DNA of 64,000 nucleotides from positions 62,001 to 126,000 of the forward strand of contig NZ_RDOJ01000006.1 in the NCBI RefSeq assembly GCF_003687725.1, written 5' to 3'. Positions within the stretch are counted from its first letter, which is position 1. Each line of letters opens with the position of its first letter. Below the pieces are notes generated by a model. That model did no database searches. It had not been told where the DNA came from and was given only the letters and a program-made list of their open reading frames with translations. This stretch comes from Faecalibacter macacae (GTDB taxonomy: Bacteria > Bacteroidota > Bacteroidia > Flavobacteriales > Weeksellaceae). Below, in pieces: positions 34,216 to 43,652 of the stretch. Position numbers and translations under genes: made by a program.

Positions 34216-34292
34216 ATTATTCAGAATAATAAAAAGAAATATGAATATTATTTATTAAAAATTTTGTTTCTATTAACTTTTGTTTAATTTAG
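34216..34292. promoter_or_regulatory. Divergent control region of the lysine-degradation genes
   Basis: A perfect palindrome ATTATTC-A-GAATAAT occupies 34216-34230. For the plus-strand operon, TTG at 34264-34266 and TAATTTAG at 34285-34292 (18-base spacer, one mismatch to TAnnTTTG) form a promoter. On the minus strand TAGTTTTA near 34205-34212 is a weaker -7 for the dehydrogenase. The palindrome lies between the two promoters and could bind a shared regulator, for example of the Lrp/AsnC type. Confidence 0.5.
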
Positions 34293-34324
34293 GTATCAAA
34301 TCAAAACACAAAATAATTGAAAAA

Positions 34325-35854
34325 ATGTTAGGAAACGAAAAAACTATATTAGGAATACAGCAAGAAAATTTTGGAACATCAACGGGACAAGATTGGTTTG
34401 GTACTGGAAACTTTATAACTTCTTTCTCTCCAGTTGATGGAAATGAAATTGGAAAAGTTAGAGCTACAACAAAAGAAGAATATGAACTAGTTGTTTCGAA
34501 AGCACAGATAGCTTTTAAAGAATGGCGATTAATTCCAGCTCCGAAACGAGGTGAAATTGTAAGACAATTAGGAGATAAATTAAGAAAGTACAAAGAAGAT
34601 TTAGGAAAACTTGTTTCATACGAAATGGGGAAATCTTTACAAGAAGGTTACGGTGAAGTACAAGAAATGATTGATATCTGTGATTTTGCTGTAGGTTTAT
34701 CTCGTCAATTATACGGATTAACAATTCATTCAGAACGTCCATCACACCGTATGTACGAACAATATCATCCATTAGGAATTGTAGGAGTAATTACAGCATT
34801 TAACTTTCCAGTAGCTGTATGGTCGTGGAATACATGTTTGGCTTTGGTTTGTGGTGATTCAATTATTTGGAAACCGAGCGAAAAAACACCTTTATGTGCA
34901 GTTGCATGTCAGAATATTTTAGCAGAAGTTTTAAAAGAAAATAATTTACCAGAAGGTATTTGTTCTTTGATTAATGGGGAAAAAGAAGTAGGTGAGTGGA
35001 TGTCAAAAGACGAAAGAATTCCTTTAATTTCTGCAACAGGCTCAACTCGTATGGGAAAAGAAGTAAACCAAGTGGTAGCTGCTCGTTTAGGTAAAACTTT
35101 ATTAGAATTAGGTGGTAATAATGCGATTATTGTAACTCCAGATGCAGATTTAAAAATAACATTAACTGCTGCAGTTTTTGGTGCAGTAGGTACTGCTGGA
35201 CAACGTTGTACAACAACTCGTCGTTTAATTGTTCATGATTCAATTTACGATCAAGTAAAAGTTATCCTTAAAAATGCTTATGAACAATTAAAAATAGGAA
35301 ATCCTTTGGATGCTTCAAATCATATCGGACCATTAATCGATCAAGATGCTGTTAGAAATTATTTGCTTGCTCTGGAAAAAATTAAAGAACAAGGAGGTGA
35401 ATTTTTAGTACATGGTGGAGTTTTAGAAACAGAAGAATATAGTTCAGGATGTTATGTAAAACCAGTTATTGCAGAAGCTTCTAATGAATTAGAAATTGTT
35501 CAGACCGAAACTTTTGCACCAATTTTATATTTAATTAAATATTCAGGTGATGTTTTAGATGCGATTGATATTCAGAATGGAGTTAAACAGGGTTTATCAT
35601 CAGCAATTATGACTACTAATTTACGTGAAGCTGAATTATTTTTATCTCATCAAGGTTCAGATTGTGGTATTGCTAACGTTAATATTGGAACTTCTGGAGC
35701 TGAAATTGGTGGAGCATTTGGTGGAGAAAAAGAAACAGGTGGAGGAAGAGAATCAGGTTCTGATGCTTGGAAAATCTACATGCGCCGTCAAACAAACACA
35801 ATCAATTATTCTACAGAATTACCTTTAGCACAAGGAATTCAATTTAACTTTTAA
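34325..35854 (+). CDS. Aldehyde dehydrogenase, probably alpha-aminoadipate semialdehyde dehydrogenase (ALDH7-like)
   Basis: NAD-dependent oxidation of the semialdehyde made by the neighbouring lysine transaminase to L-2-aminoadipate. The ATG at 34325 (MLGNEKTILGIQ) is preferred to an in-frame upstream start at 34280, which overlaps the promoter. The protein then has 509 residues, with LLELGGNNAIIV (Glu at about 261) and GTAGQRCTTTRRL (catalytic Cys at about 295). FNFPVAVWSWN and FGGEKETGGGRESGSDAWK are typical of the ALDH7/antiquitin group, which includes bacterial aminoadipate semialdehyde dehydrogenases. It is 10 bases upstream of the transaminase gene. Confidence 0.88.
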   Translation: MLGNEKTILGIQQENFGTSTGQDWFGTGNFITSFSPVDGNEIGKVRATTKEEYELVVSKAQIAFKEWRLIPAPKRGEIVRQLGDKLRKYKEDLGKLVSYEMGKSLQEGYGEVQEMIDICDFAVGLSRQLYGLTIHSERPSHRMYEQYHPLGIVGVITAFNFPVAVWSWNTCLALVCGDSIIWKPSEKTPLCAVACQNILAEVLKENNLPEGICSLINGEKEVGEWMSKDERIPLISATGSTRMGKEVNQVVAARLGKTLLELGGNNAIIVTPDADLKITLTAAVFGAVGTAGQRCTTTRRLIVHDSIYDQVKVILKNAYEQLKIGNPLDASNHIGPLIDQDAVRNYLLALEKIKEQGGEFLVHGGVLETEEYSSGCYVKPVIAEASNELEIVQTETFAPILYLIKYSGDVLDAIDIQNGVKQGLSSAIMTTNLREAELFLSHQGSDCGIANVNIGTSGAEIGGAFGGEKETGGGRESGSDAWKIYMRRQTNTINYSTELPLAQGIQFNF

Positions 35855-35864
35855 TACAACACTT

Positions 35865-37172
35865 ATGAATATAACGACTTTAAACGAAACAATTCACGAA
35901 AGATTAGGAAAACACATCTTAGCTGATGGTTATCCTATTGTGATGGACATTGACAAATCACATGGTTCTTTTTTAGTAGACCAAAATGGAGACGAATATC
36001 TAGATATGTTTTCTATGTTTGCTTCTACTGCAATTGGATATAATCATCCACATTTGGTTGCACATAAAGATTTTTTAGGTCAAAATGCTATCAATAAGCC
36101 AGCAATGTCTGATATCTATACAAAGGATTATGCAGATTTAATAGATACTTTTGCACGTGTGGCTATGCCAAAAGAATTACAATATTGTTTCTTCATTTCT
36201 GGTGGTTCTCTTGCAGTAGAAAATGCATTGAAAGCTGCATTTGATTGGAAAACAAAGATTAATTTTTCTAAAGGAATAGAAAAAGAGGCAGGAGAAGTTA
36301 TACATTTTAAACAAGCATTTCACGGTCGTTCAGGTTATACATTATCATTAACTAATACAAAAGACCCACGTAAATATCAATATTTCCCAAAATTTGATTG
36401 GCCTCGAATCGAGAATCCTAAAATCATTTTCCCAGAAACAGACATAAACATCGCGCAAACAAAACAAACAGAAGAATTAGCAATCAATCAAATTAATAAA
36501 GCACTTACGGATCGTAAAGATCAAATTGCTTGTATTATTATTGAAACCATTCAGGGAGAAGGTGGTGATAATTATTTCCGTCCAGAATTCTTGAAACAAT
36601 TAAGAGAAATATGTGATAAAGAGGAAATTTTATTAATTTTTGATGAGGTACAAACAGGAATGGGAATGACTGGTAAAATGTGGGCTTTTCAACATTATGA
36701 TATTATTCCTGATATTATTTCTTTTGGTAAAAAAACACAAGTTTGTGGAATTTTAGCTAACAAAGAAAAATTAGATATTGTTCCAAATAATGTTTTTAAA
36801 GAATCAAGCCGTATCAATTCAACTTTTGGTGGAAATTATATTGATATGTTACGTTTTAAATTAATTTTAGAGGTGATTGAGCAAGAAAATTTAGTAGATA
36901 ATGCAGCCGAAAAAGGTGAATATATTATTGATAGACTAAATGATATTGCAAATCATACTAATAAGATAAAACATGTAAGAGGAAAAGGTTTATTTATTGC
37001 TTTTGATTTTGATAATGATCAATCTAGAACTGATTTTATTAAGAAATGTTTTGATTCTAAATTGATTTTATTGCCTTGTGGTGATAATTCGGTTCGATTT
37101 AGACCGCATCTTAATGTTTCGTTTAAAGAAGTTAATCAAGCTTTAGACATTGTTAAAAAAGCATTGGCTTAA
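35865..37172 (+). CDS. lat: L-lysine 6-transaminase
   Basis: PLP-dependent transfer of the epsilon-amino group of lysine to 2-oxoglutarate, giving aminoadipate semialdehyde. The 435-residue protein shows FISGGSLAVENALKAAFDWK (cofactor phosphate region), ETIQGEGGDNYFRPEF, IFDEVQTGMGMTG with the PLP Asp, and the Schiff-base Lys in ISFGKKTQVCG (about residue 290). The KKTQVCG segment is diagnostic for lysine 6-transaminases as opposed to other class III enzymes. With the aldehyde dehydrogenase directly upstream and the divergent glutaryl-CoA dehydrogenase, the route lysine to aminoadipate and glutaryl-CoA to crotonyl-CoA is present. The steps between aminoadipate and glutaryl-CoA are not in the window. 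Confidence 0.93.
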   Translation: MNITTLNETIHERLGKHILADGYPIVMDIDKSHGSFLVDQNGDEYLDMFSMFASTAIGYNHPHLVAHKDFLGQNAINKPAMSDIYTKDYADLIDTFARVAMPKELQYCFFISGGSLAVENALKAAFDWKTKINFSKGIEKEAGEVIHFKQAFHGRSGYTLSLTNTKDPRKYQYFPKFDWPRIENPKIIFPETDINIAQTKQTEELAINQINKALTDRKDQIACIIIETIQGEGGDNYFRPEFLKQLREICDKEEILLIFDEVQTGMGMTGKMWAFQHYDIIPDIISFGKKTQVCGILANKEKLDIVPNNVFKESSRINSTFGGNYIDMLRFKLILEVIEQENLVDNAAEKGEYIIDRLNDIANHTNKIKHVRGKGLFIAFDFDNDQSRTDFIKKCFDSKLILLPCGDNSVRFRPHLNVSFKEVNQALDIVKKALA

Positions 37173-37192
37173 TTATTTTATTTATTGAATGG

Positions 37193-37226
37193 GGGTGAAA
37201 TTAATTATTTATTTTCACCCTTTTTT
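37193..37226 (+). terminator. Terminator of the lysine operon
   Basis: GGGTGAAA (37193-37200) pairs with TTTCACCC (37213-37220) across an AT-rich loop and is followed by six T. It begins 20 bases after the transaminase stop. Confidence 0.75.
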
Positions 37227-37295
37227 GTTTTTAATCAGTTCTATGTTTGTAGAATTAAAGAAATTTATTATCTTCATAAAAATTTAATTATCAAT

Positions 37296-38045
37296 ATGAA
37301 AAAACTACTATTAACTTTACTATTAAGTACAGCTTTTGTGAATGCCCAAGATCAAATGATTGTAGAATATCGTCAAAGAAATGAAATGGATCCTGAAAAA
37401 GTAAAGGAATTTGAAAAAGAAAGAAGTTCATCAACTGGTGGTTTTGTTAAAATTAGTGGAGGCCCTGATCAAAAATATGAATTAACCTATAACCAAGGAA
37501 TTACACATTATAGAAAGTTAGAATTGGTTAATAATAATCAAGATGCTCCAACTTCTTCTTTTTCTATTAGTGTTGGAGGTCAATTTAAAACATTAATTAA
37601 TGATCCTGTAAACAAAGTTTTTAATCAAGAAATTAATCTGGATAAAGTTGATTATATTTTAAAATCGCCTTACAAAGATTACCAATGGAAAATTACTGAT
37701 ATTGAAGAAACAATTTTAGGTTATAAAACGATAAAAGCCGTAGCTGAAATTAATGGGAACAAAATAGCTGCTTGGTATGCACCAGATTTGAAAGTAAATG
37801 CTGGTCCGAATCAAATCAATGGTTTGCCAGGTGTTATCTTAAAATCGATTAGTGAAACAAGCAGTAAATTAGGAACTATTTTAATAATAGAAGCAGAGAA
37901 GATTAATATAAATCCTAAGAAATTACCTAAAATTAAACCTCTAAAAGGTATGGAAATTTCTCCAGACGATTTCAAAAAGTTACAAGAAGAATCGCGTAAA
38001 AAAATGATAGAAAGTTTTTCATCAGAAATGGATTTAAAAAAGTAG
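37296..38045 (+). CDS. GLPGLI family exported protein
   Basis: Bacteroidota-specific family of unknown function. The ATG at 37296 is chosen because it begins a good signal peptide (MKKLLLTLLLSTAFVNAQ); an in-frame start at 37185 would read through the lysine-operon terminator. The 249-residue protein has a beta-rich body with the family signature NQINGLPGVILKSISE near residue 180, preceded by KIAAWYAPDLKVNAGP. The tail is a charged helix without a sorting domain. The family is often near TonB receptors, but here it stands alone between the lysine operon and a HAD phosphatase, each side with a terminator. The leader has no recognisable promoter. Confidence 0.85.
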   Translation: MKKLLLTLLLSTAFVNAQDQMIVEYRQRNEMDPEKVKEFEKERSSSTGGFVKISGGPDQKYELTYNQGITHYRKLELVNNNQDAPTSSFSISVGGQFKTLINDPVNKVFNQEINLDKVDYILKSPYKDYQWKITDIEETILGYKTIKAVAEINGNKIAAWYAPDLKVNAGPNQINGLPGVILKSISETSSKLGTILIIEAEKININPKKLPKIKPLKGMEISPDDFKKLQEESRKKMIESFSSEMDLKK

Positions 38046-38106
38046 ATAAATAAATAGTTATATAAAAGAGTTAGGTTTTAATAATTAAATATTTAATTAT
38101 AATTTT

Positions 38107-38133
38107 AAAGGAGTAATTAATACTCCTTTTTTT
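38107..38133 (+). terminator. Terminator of the GLPGLI gene, touching the next start codon
   Basis: AAAGGAGTA and TACTCCTTT (38107-38115, 38121-38129) form a nine-base stem with a T run to 38133. The ATG of the HAD phosphatase begins at 38134. A purine-rich AAAGGAG lies within the stem. Confidence 0.75.
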
Positions 38134-38916
38134 ATGCCAATAAATTCATTTTTCTTCGATTTCGATGGAACTTTACAAGGTTTCGAAACACATTCTATAA
38201 GCGCTTCAACTAAAGAGGCTTTACATCTTTTAAAAGCAAAAAATAATAAAATATTTTTAGCAACAGGTCGTAATTTGACAGATATTCCGGAAACTCTTTC
38301 CGAATTAAATTTTGATGGTTTCATTAACAATAATGGTGGAATGTGTTCTGATGAGAATAGAATTCCTTTTCATATTGATTATATTTCTAAAGTAGATGTA
38401 AAAGCATTGTTACAATATGATGAGGTACATCCTTTTGCTTTTTCATTTATGACTGAAAAAGGTTTTTCAATCAATCGAGTGAATGATTTTGTAGAAAAAT
38501 CTTTTGAATATTTCGGAATGAATGTTCCGAAACTTATGGATGCAAAAGAGATTGAATTGGATAAAATTATGCAGATGAATTTTTTTGTTGATGAAGAACA
38601 AGAAGAAAGGTTAATGAAAGAAGTGATGATTAATAGTGAATCTTCTCGTTGGATGCCTTATTTTGCTGATGTTAATCCGAAAGGAATCAATAAAATGAAA
38701 GGAATCGAACGAATGGCTAAACATTATAACTTGGATTTGAGTAAGACAATGGCTTTTGGAGATGGTGGAAATGATATTCCAATGATTAATGGTTGTGCTA
38801 TTGGTGTGGCGATGGGTAACTCAAAAGAAAATGTGCAAAATGCTGCAGATTATGTGACAACTTCGGCTGATGAGGATGGAATTTGGAATGCCTTAAAATA
38901 TTACGATATTATTTAG
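38134..38916 (+). CDS. Cof-type HAD-IIB phosphatase
   Basis: Cytosolic haloacid-dehalogenase-type phosphatase, 260 residues, probably acting on sugar phosphates or flavin/PLP phosphates as related Cof enzymes do. Motif I FFDFDGTLQG is at residues 7-16, motif II ATGRN near 48, and motif III/IV MAFGDGGNDIPMINGCAIGVAMGNS near the end. Between II and III sits the type IIB cap of about 90 residues. The start ATG lies immediately after the T run of a terminator, with no space for a usual leader. Expression may therefore come from readthrough or from a promoter within the preceding gene. A later start is unlikely, because motif I would be lost. Confidence 0.88.
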   Translation: MPINSFFFDFDGTLQGFETHSISASTKEALHLLKAKNNKIFLATGRNLTDIPETLSELNFDGFINNNGGMCSDENRIPFHIDYISKVDVKALLQYDEVHPFAFSFMTEKGFSINRVNDFVEKSFEYFGMNVPKLMDAKEIELDKIMQMNFFVDEEQEERLMKEVMINSESSRWMPYFADVNPKGINKMKGIERMAKHYNLDLSKTMAFGDGGNDIPMINGCAIGVAMGNSKENVQNAADYVTTSADEDGIWNALKYYDII

Positions 38917-39177
38917 TTCAGTATAGGTATTTAAGTCTTTCGTAAACTGAATATCTGTTTTTGTATATTTTAAAGTTTTAGTTTATATATTATTAGGTTA
39001 ATTTGTAATACAAAATAGAAACCAACCTTATAATCTATAAATTATTAAAAAGTGTCTTTTATTGTAGTAGTAGAAGGTGCTTTTATTTTTCGCTTTGAAA
39101 AGTCAACCGAAAGGATGATATTTAATAAAAATACTTTTAAGAATATTTTCAAAAAGTAATGAGTAGTTTTCATGTGT
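38917..39177 (+). other. Gap after the HAD gene with a possible 35-residue ORF or small RNA
   Basis: No recognised gene lies between the HAD stop and a strong terminator 260 bases later. A GTG-started frame at 39052-39159 encodes 35 residues (SFIVVVEGAFIFRFEKSTER then a Lys/Asn-rich tail). It ends 18 bases before the terminator hairpin at 39178-39205. It has no recognised family and could be chance. Either this is a small protein or RNA gene, or the terminator serves the HAD gene through a long 3' leader. Confidence 0.25.
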
Positions 39178-39210
39178 ACCCTAATCTTTAGTCTAAGATT
39201 GGGGTTTTTT
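39178..39210 (+). terminator. Rho-independent terminator
   Basis: ACCCTAATCTTTA pairs with TAAGATTGGGGT (one G-T pair) around a short loop and is followed by six T. It is the first strong terminator downstream of the HAD gene at 38134-38916. Confidence 0.8.
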
Positions 39211-39218
39211 ATGGTATA

Positions 39219-39246
39219 AAAAGAGCAACCATTTGGTTGCTCTTTT
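39219..39246. terminator. Bidirectional terminator for the MaoC gene
   Basis: AAAAGAGCAACC (39219-39230) and GGTTGCTCTTTT (39235-39246) form a perfect twelve-base stem with a four-base loop. Read on the minus strand it ends the MaoC gene, whose stop is at 39267. Confidence 0.85.
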
Positions 39247-39266
39247 ATTAAATATTGTTTTTAATC

Positions 39267-39728
39267 TTAATCATTGAAGTGATACAAGAAAACAACATCA
39301 CCAACATAAGCAGGTTTTGCGTTATCCTTGATTATTAAAGTAGATTCAATTGTAACTTTAATAACGCCTCTTAAATTAAGAATTGATTTTAATTTAGCTT
39401 GTAATTGAACTTCGCTATTAACTAATACTGGTTGCCCAAATTTAAAGTTTTCAATTCCATAATTAATCTCCATTTTAATATTACGAACATCAGCAATCTC
39501 TTTCCATAAATAAGGAATTAAAGATAAAGTTAAATATCCATGAGCAATTGTAGATTTAAATGGTCCTTCCTTTTCTGCTTTTTCCTTGTCACAATGAATC
39601 CATTGGTGATCTCTTGTAGCATCAGCGAAAATGTTGATTTGTTCTTGGTCAATTGTGTGCCAATTAGAAGTTCCAATTATTTTTCCTTCAAATGCTTTAT
39701 ATTCTTCGAAGTTGTTAATTATTACCAT
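39267..39728 (-). CDS. MaoC-like (R)-specific enoyl-CoA hydratase
   Basis: Hot-dog fold hydratase of 153 residues. The hydratase motif appears as DATRDHQWIHCDKEKAEKEG (Asp and His of the catalytic pair), followed by PFKSTIAHGYLTLSLIPYLW, the helix and strand that close the active site. The C-terminal half carries NFGIENFKFGQPV-like strands. These proteins add water to trans-2-enoyl-CoA to give the (R)-3-hydroxy form, in polymer or fatty-acid metabolism. It is convergent with the HAD region and divergent from the mutase gene, 388 bases away. Family is firm; substrate chain length is unknown. Confidence 0.85.
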   Translation of the reverse strand: MVIINNFEEYKAFEGKIIGTSNWHTIDQEQINIFADATRDHQWIHCDKEKAEKEGPFKSTIAHGYLTLSLIPYLWKEIADVRNIKMEINYGIENFKFGQPVLVNSEVQLQAKLKSILNLRGVIKVTIESTLIIKDNAKPAYVGDVVFLYHFND

Positions 39729-40116
39729 TTTTGGTCTATTTGTTTTTAATTTTAGTAAAGTTTACGAGTATAATTGTATTCAATTATGGGTTAAAAATAT
39801 TAAAAACATTTGACAATAAAATTCTTTTTACAATGATTAAGAATGCATGCATAGTAATAGTATTTATATAAATTTAATTAACAGATTATAACATGTTAAA
39901 ATTCAAGGTTATTGGCTCTATAAGTGTCTTTAATTGATAAATTAAAAATAATTTTATTTAATACATATTCTTTTATAGAACTCATAGAATAAGTTAAATA
40001 TTATTATATTTTTTACTTAAAACAATTATTTACAAAATGTAATAATTAATTAAATTTCTGATGTTTTATTAATTCCGTTTTTTATATATTCGTATAAATC
40101 AAAACCCAACAAAAAA
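39729..40116. other. 388-base AT-rich divergent intergenic region (MaoC / IcmF)
   Basis: No gene is visible on either strand. Two short perfect palindromes occur, ATGCATGCAT (39843-39852) and TAACATGTTA (39889-39898). TATATTCG near 40087-40094 is a -7-like element about 23 bases before the mutase start. The region may hold control sites for both genes. No cobalamin riboswitch core was found here. Confidence 0.4.
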
Positions 40117-43100
40117 ATGTCTGAACTATCAAAAGAAGTAAAGCAAGAGAAATTTGTGCATCCAGTACAAGAAATTTATCAGCCACAAAATAAAGTAAGA
40201 ATTGTTACTGCAGCCGCGTTATTCGACGGACACGATGCAGCAATTAATATTATGCGCAGAATCATTCAGTCTACAGGATGTGAAGTAATACACTTAGGTC
40301 ATGATAAATCTGTAGAAGATGTTGTAAATACTGCAATTCAGGAAGATGCAAATGCTATTGCTGTTAGTTCTTACCAAGGTGGTCATAACGAATACTTTAA
40401 ATACATGTACGACCTTTTACAAGAAAAAGGTGCCGGACATATTAAAATTTTTGGTGGAGGCGGAGGTGTAATCCTTCCAGAAGAAATTAAAGATTTAATG
40501 GATTATGGTATTACACGTTTATATTCACCAGATGACGGACGTGCCATGGGATTACAAGGTATGATTAACGATAAAGTAACTAAAGCCGATTTCCCAACAC
40601 CAGATTTAAAACTTCCAGAAGGTAAAACCATTTACCAATCTCTATTAGATAAAGATGTTACAACGGTTGCTCGTTTAATTTCGTTAGCCGAAAATAGAGA
40701 ACATGAATTTGAAAAACTTTTCGATTACGATAAAGTAGAAGATAAATCTACACCAGTTTTAGGAATTACAGGAACAGGTGGAGCCGGAAAATCATCGATG
40801 GTAGACGAGTTAGTTCGTCGTTTCTTAATCGATTTCCCAGAAAAAACAATCGCTTTAGTTTCTGTCGATCCTTCTAAAAAGAAAACCGGAGGTGCTTTAT
40901 TAGGAGATCGTATTCGTATGAACTCGATTAACAATCCACGCGTTTATATGCGTTCGTTAGCTACGCGTCAATCCAATTTAGCTTTATCTAAATATGTAGA
41001 TCAGGCTATTCAGGTTTTAAAAGCAGCGAAATACGATTTAATTATTTTAGAAACTTCAGGAATTGGTCAATCGGATACCGAAATTTTAGACCATTCAGAT
41101 GCTTCGTTATACATCATGACACCAGAGTTTGGTGCCGCTACGCAATTAGAAAAAATTGATATGTTAGATTTTGCTGACATTGTAGCGATCAACAAATTCG
41201 ATAAGCGTGGCGCTTTAGATGCCATTCGCGATGTAAAAAAACAATACCAACGCAACCACAACCTTTGGGATGAAAACCCAGATACCATGCCAGTTTTTGG
41301 AACAATTGCTTCGCAGTTTAACGATCCAGGAACAAACCAATTGTACAAAGCAATTATGGATAAAGTGGTTGAGAAAACGGGAGCTGATTTAAAATCGACT
41401 TTCGAAATTACCAAAGAAATGTCTGAAAAGATATTTGTTATACCAGCAAACAGAACACGTTATTTATCTGAAATTGCTGAAAACAATCGTGGGTATGATG
41501 CCAAAGCTGTAGCTCAAAAAGAAGTAGCGCAAAAGTTATATGGTTTCTTTAAAACAATAGAAACAGTTTCTGGTAAACAACCAAAACTAGCTACACACGG
41601 AATCGAAATTGTTGGAACAGAAAATGCCGATTTAACAAAAGTGCTTTTAGCTGAGTTCGACAAATTAAAAATGAATTTAGATCCTTTTAACTGGGAAGTA
41701 ATTACAACCTGGGACGAAAAGGTAAATAAATATAAAAATCCGGTATATTCGTTTAAAGTACGCGATAAAGAAATCAAGATTCAAACGCATTCCGAATCTC
41801 TTTCTCACTTACAAATACCAAAAGTTTCGTTACCAAAATACGAAGCTTGGGGCGATATTTTACGTTGGGTTTTACAAGAAAATGTTCCGGGCGAATTCCC
41901 TTTCACGTCTGGTTTATATCCATTCAAACGTGAGGGCGAAGATCCAACACGTATGTTTGCTGGAGAAGGTGGACCAGAGCGTACCAACCGTCGTTTCCAC
42001 TACGTATCTAAAGGTATGCCTGCTAAACGTTTATCAACAGCGTTCGACTCGGTAACTTTATACGGTAACGATCCAGGGCACCGTCCGGATATTTACGGAA
42101 AAATTGGTAATGCCGGAGTTTCTATTTGTTGTTTAGACGATGCGAAAAAACTATATTCTGGTTTCAATTTAGCACATGCAATGACATCGGTTTCTATGAC
42201 CATTAATGGTCCAGCACCTATGTTGTTAGGTTTCTTTATGAACGCAGCTATCGATCAGCAATGTGAAATTTACATCAAAGAAAACGGTTTAGAAGCAGAA
42301 GTAGAAGCGAAGATTGCAGCTATTTATAAACAAAAAGGTGCAGAGCGTCCGCGTTATAATGGCGAATTGCCAGAAGGAAACGATGGTTTAGGATTGATGC
42401 TTTTAGGTGTTACCGGAGATCAAGTTTTACCAGCAGACGTTTATGCCGAAATCAAGAAAAATACCTTAGCGCAAGTTCGTGGAACAGTTCAGGCAGATAT
42501 TTTAAAAGAAGATCAGGCACAAAATACGTGTATTTTCTCTACCGAATTTGCTTTACGTTTAATGGGCGACGTGCAAGAATATTTTATCGAGAAAAATGTT
42601 CGTAATTTCTATTCGGTTTCTATTTCAGGATACCACATTGCTGAGGCTGGTGCAAATCCGGTAACGCAATTGGCATTTACATTGGCAAATGGATTTACTT
42701 ACGTAGAGTACTATTTATCTCGCGGAATGGATATTAACGCATTCGGACCAAACTTATCATTCTTTTTCTCGAATGGTATCGATCCAGAATATTCAGTAAT
42801 TGGACGTGTAGCTCGTAAAATTTGGGCAAAAGCCTTAAAAAATAAATACGGAGCAAACGAGCGTGCGCAAATGTTGAAATATCACATTCAAACATCAGGT
42901 CGTTCGTTACACGCACAAGAAATTGATTTCAACGATATCCGTACCACATTACAAGCCTTATACGCTATTTACGACAACTGTAACTCGTTACACACCAATG
43001 CGTATGATGAGGCCATTACAACACCTACCGAAGAGTCAGTTCGTAGAGCTATGGCAATTCAGTTAATCATCAACAAAGAATTAGGTTTAGCTAAAAACGA

Positions 43101-43578
43101 AAATCCAATTCAAGGTTCGTTCATTATCGAAGAATTAACGGATTTAGTAGAAGAAGCTGTTCTTGCCGAATTCGATCGTATTACAGAACGTGGAGGTGTT
43201 TTAGGAGCTATGGAAACCATGTACCAACGTTCAAAAATTCAAGAAGAATCGTTGTATTACGAAACCTTAAAACACGACGGAACCTTCCCAATTATTGGGG
43301 TTAACACGTTCTTAAGTTCTAAAGGATCGCCAACGGTAATTCCAGCCGAAGTAATTCGTGCGACAGAAGAGGAAAAGCAATTCCAAATCAAAACAAAAGA
43401 CAGTCAAAATGCGCGCAACGAAAACGAAGTTGCCCAAGCGTTAGAAAAAGTGCAAACCGCAGCCATAAACAACAAAAACATTTTCGAGGTGTTAATGGAT
43501 GCATCTAAAGTTTGTACTTTAGGTCAAATTACATCGGCATTGTTCGAAGTAGGAGGTCAGTACCGCCGCAATATGTAA
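40117..43578 (+). CDS. icmF: Fused B12-dependent acyl-CoA mutase (IcmF type)
   Basis: This 1153-residue single chain has the IcmF order. The N-terminal B12-binding domain ([17 protein letters not shown] with the cobalt-ligand His39, then FGGGGGV) spans about 25-160. A MeaB-like GTPase chaperone has its P-loop GTGGAGKS at 219-226. The mutase TIM barrel runs from about 590 ([19 protein letters not shown]) to the end. IcmF interconverts isobutyryl-CoA and butyryl-CoA and sometimes pivalyl/isovaleryl-CoA. Methylmalonyl-CoA mutase normally uses a separate chaperone and an opposite domain order, so the layout favours IcmF. Substrate-pocket residues were not assigned, so specificity stays open. Codon use is slightly more GC-rich than neighbours. 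It is a likely consumer of the cobamide made by the cob genes at 18-21 kb. Confidence 0.92.
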   Translation: MSELSKEVKQEKFVHPVQEIYQPQNKVRIVTAAALFDGHDAAINIMRRIIQSTGCEVIHLGHDKSVEDVVNTAIQEDANAIAVSSYQGGHNEYFKYMYDLLQEKGAGHIKIFGGGGGVILPEEIKDLMDYGITRLYSPDDGRAMGLQGMINDKVTKADFPTPDLKLPEGKTIYQSLLDKDVTTVARLISLAENREHEFEKLFDYDKVEDKSTPVLGITGTGGAGKSSMVDELVRRFLIDFPEKTIALVSVDPSKKKTGGALLGDRIRMNSINNPRVYMRSLATRQSNLALSKYVDQAIQVLKAAKYDLIILETSGIGQSDTEILDHSDASLYIMTPEFGAATQLEKIDMLDFADIVAINKFDKRGALDAIRDVKKQYQRNHNLWDENPDTMPVFGTIASQFNDPGTNQLYKAIMDKVVEKTGADLKSTFEITKEMSEKIFVIPANRTRYLSEIAENNRGYDAKAVAQKEVAQKLYGFFKTIETVSGKQPKLATHGIEIVGTENADLTKVLLAEFDKLKMNLDPFNWEVITTWDEKVNKYKNPVYSFKVRDKEIKIQTHSESLSHLQIPKVSLPKYEAWGDILRWVLQENVPGEFPFTSGLYPFKREGEDPTRMFAGEGGPERTNRRFHYVSKGMPAKRLSTAFDSVTLYGNDPGHRPDIYGKIGNAGVSICCLDDAKKLYSGFNLAHAMTSVSMTINGPAPMLLGFFMNAAIDQQCEIYIKENGLEAEVEAKIAAIYKQKGAERPRYNGELPEGNDGLGLMLLGVTGDQVLPADVYAEIKKNTLAQVRGTVQADILKEDQAQNTCIFSTEFALRLMGDVQEYFIEKNVRNFYSVSISGYHIAEAGANPVTQLAFTLANGFTYVEYYLSRGMDINAFGPNLSFFFSNGIDPEYSVIGRVARKIWAKALKNKYGANERAQMLKYHIQTSGRSLHAQEIDFNDIRTTLQALYAIYDNCNSLHTNAYDEAITTPTEESVRRAMAIQLIINKELGLAKNENPIQGSFIIEELTDLVEEAVLAEFDRITERGGVLGAMETMYQRSKIQEESLYYETLKHDGTFPIIGVNTFLSSKGSPTVIPAEVIRATEEEKQFQIKTKDSQNARNENEVAQALEKVQTAAINNKNIFEVLMDASKVCTLGQITSALFEVGGQYRRNM

Positions 43579-43600
43579 ACGCATTTTTAGTATAAAAACA

Positions 43601-43632
43601 AAAACGTATCTGTTAATTCAGATACGTTTTTT
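43601..43632 (+). terminator. Terminator of icmF
   Basis: AAAACGTATCTG (43601-43612) pairs perfectly with CAGATACGTTTT (43619-43630) around TTAATT, with more T following. It begins 23 bases after the icmF stop. Confidence 0.88.
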
Positions 43633-43652
43633 TATGTTTAAATTTTTATTTT

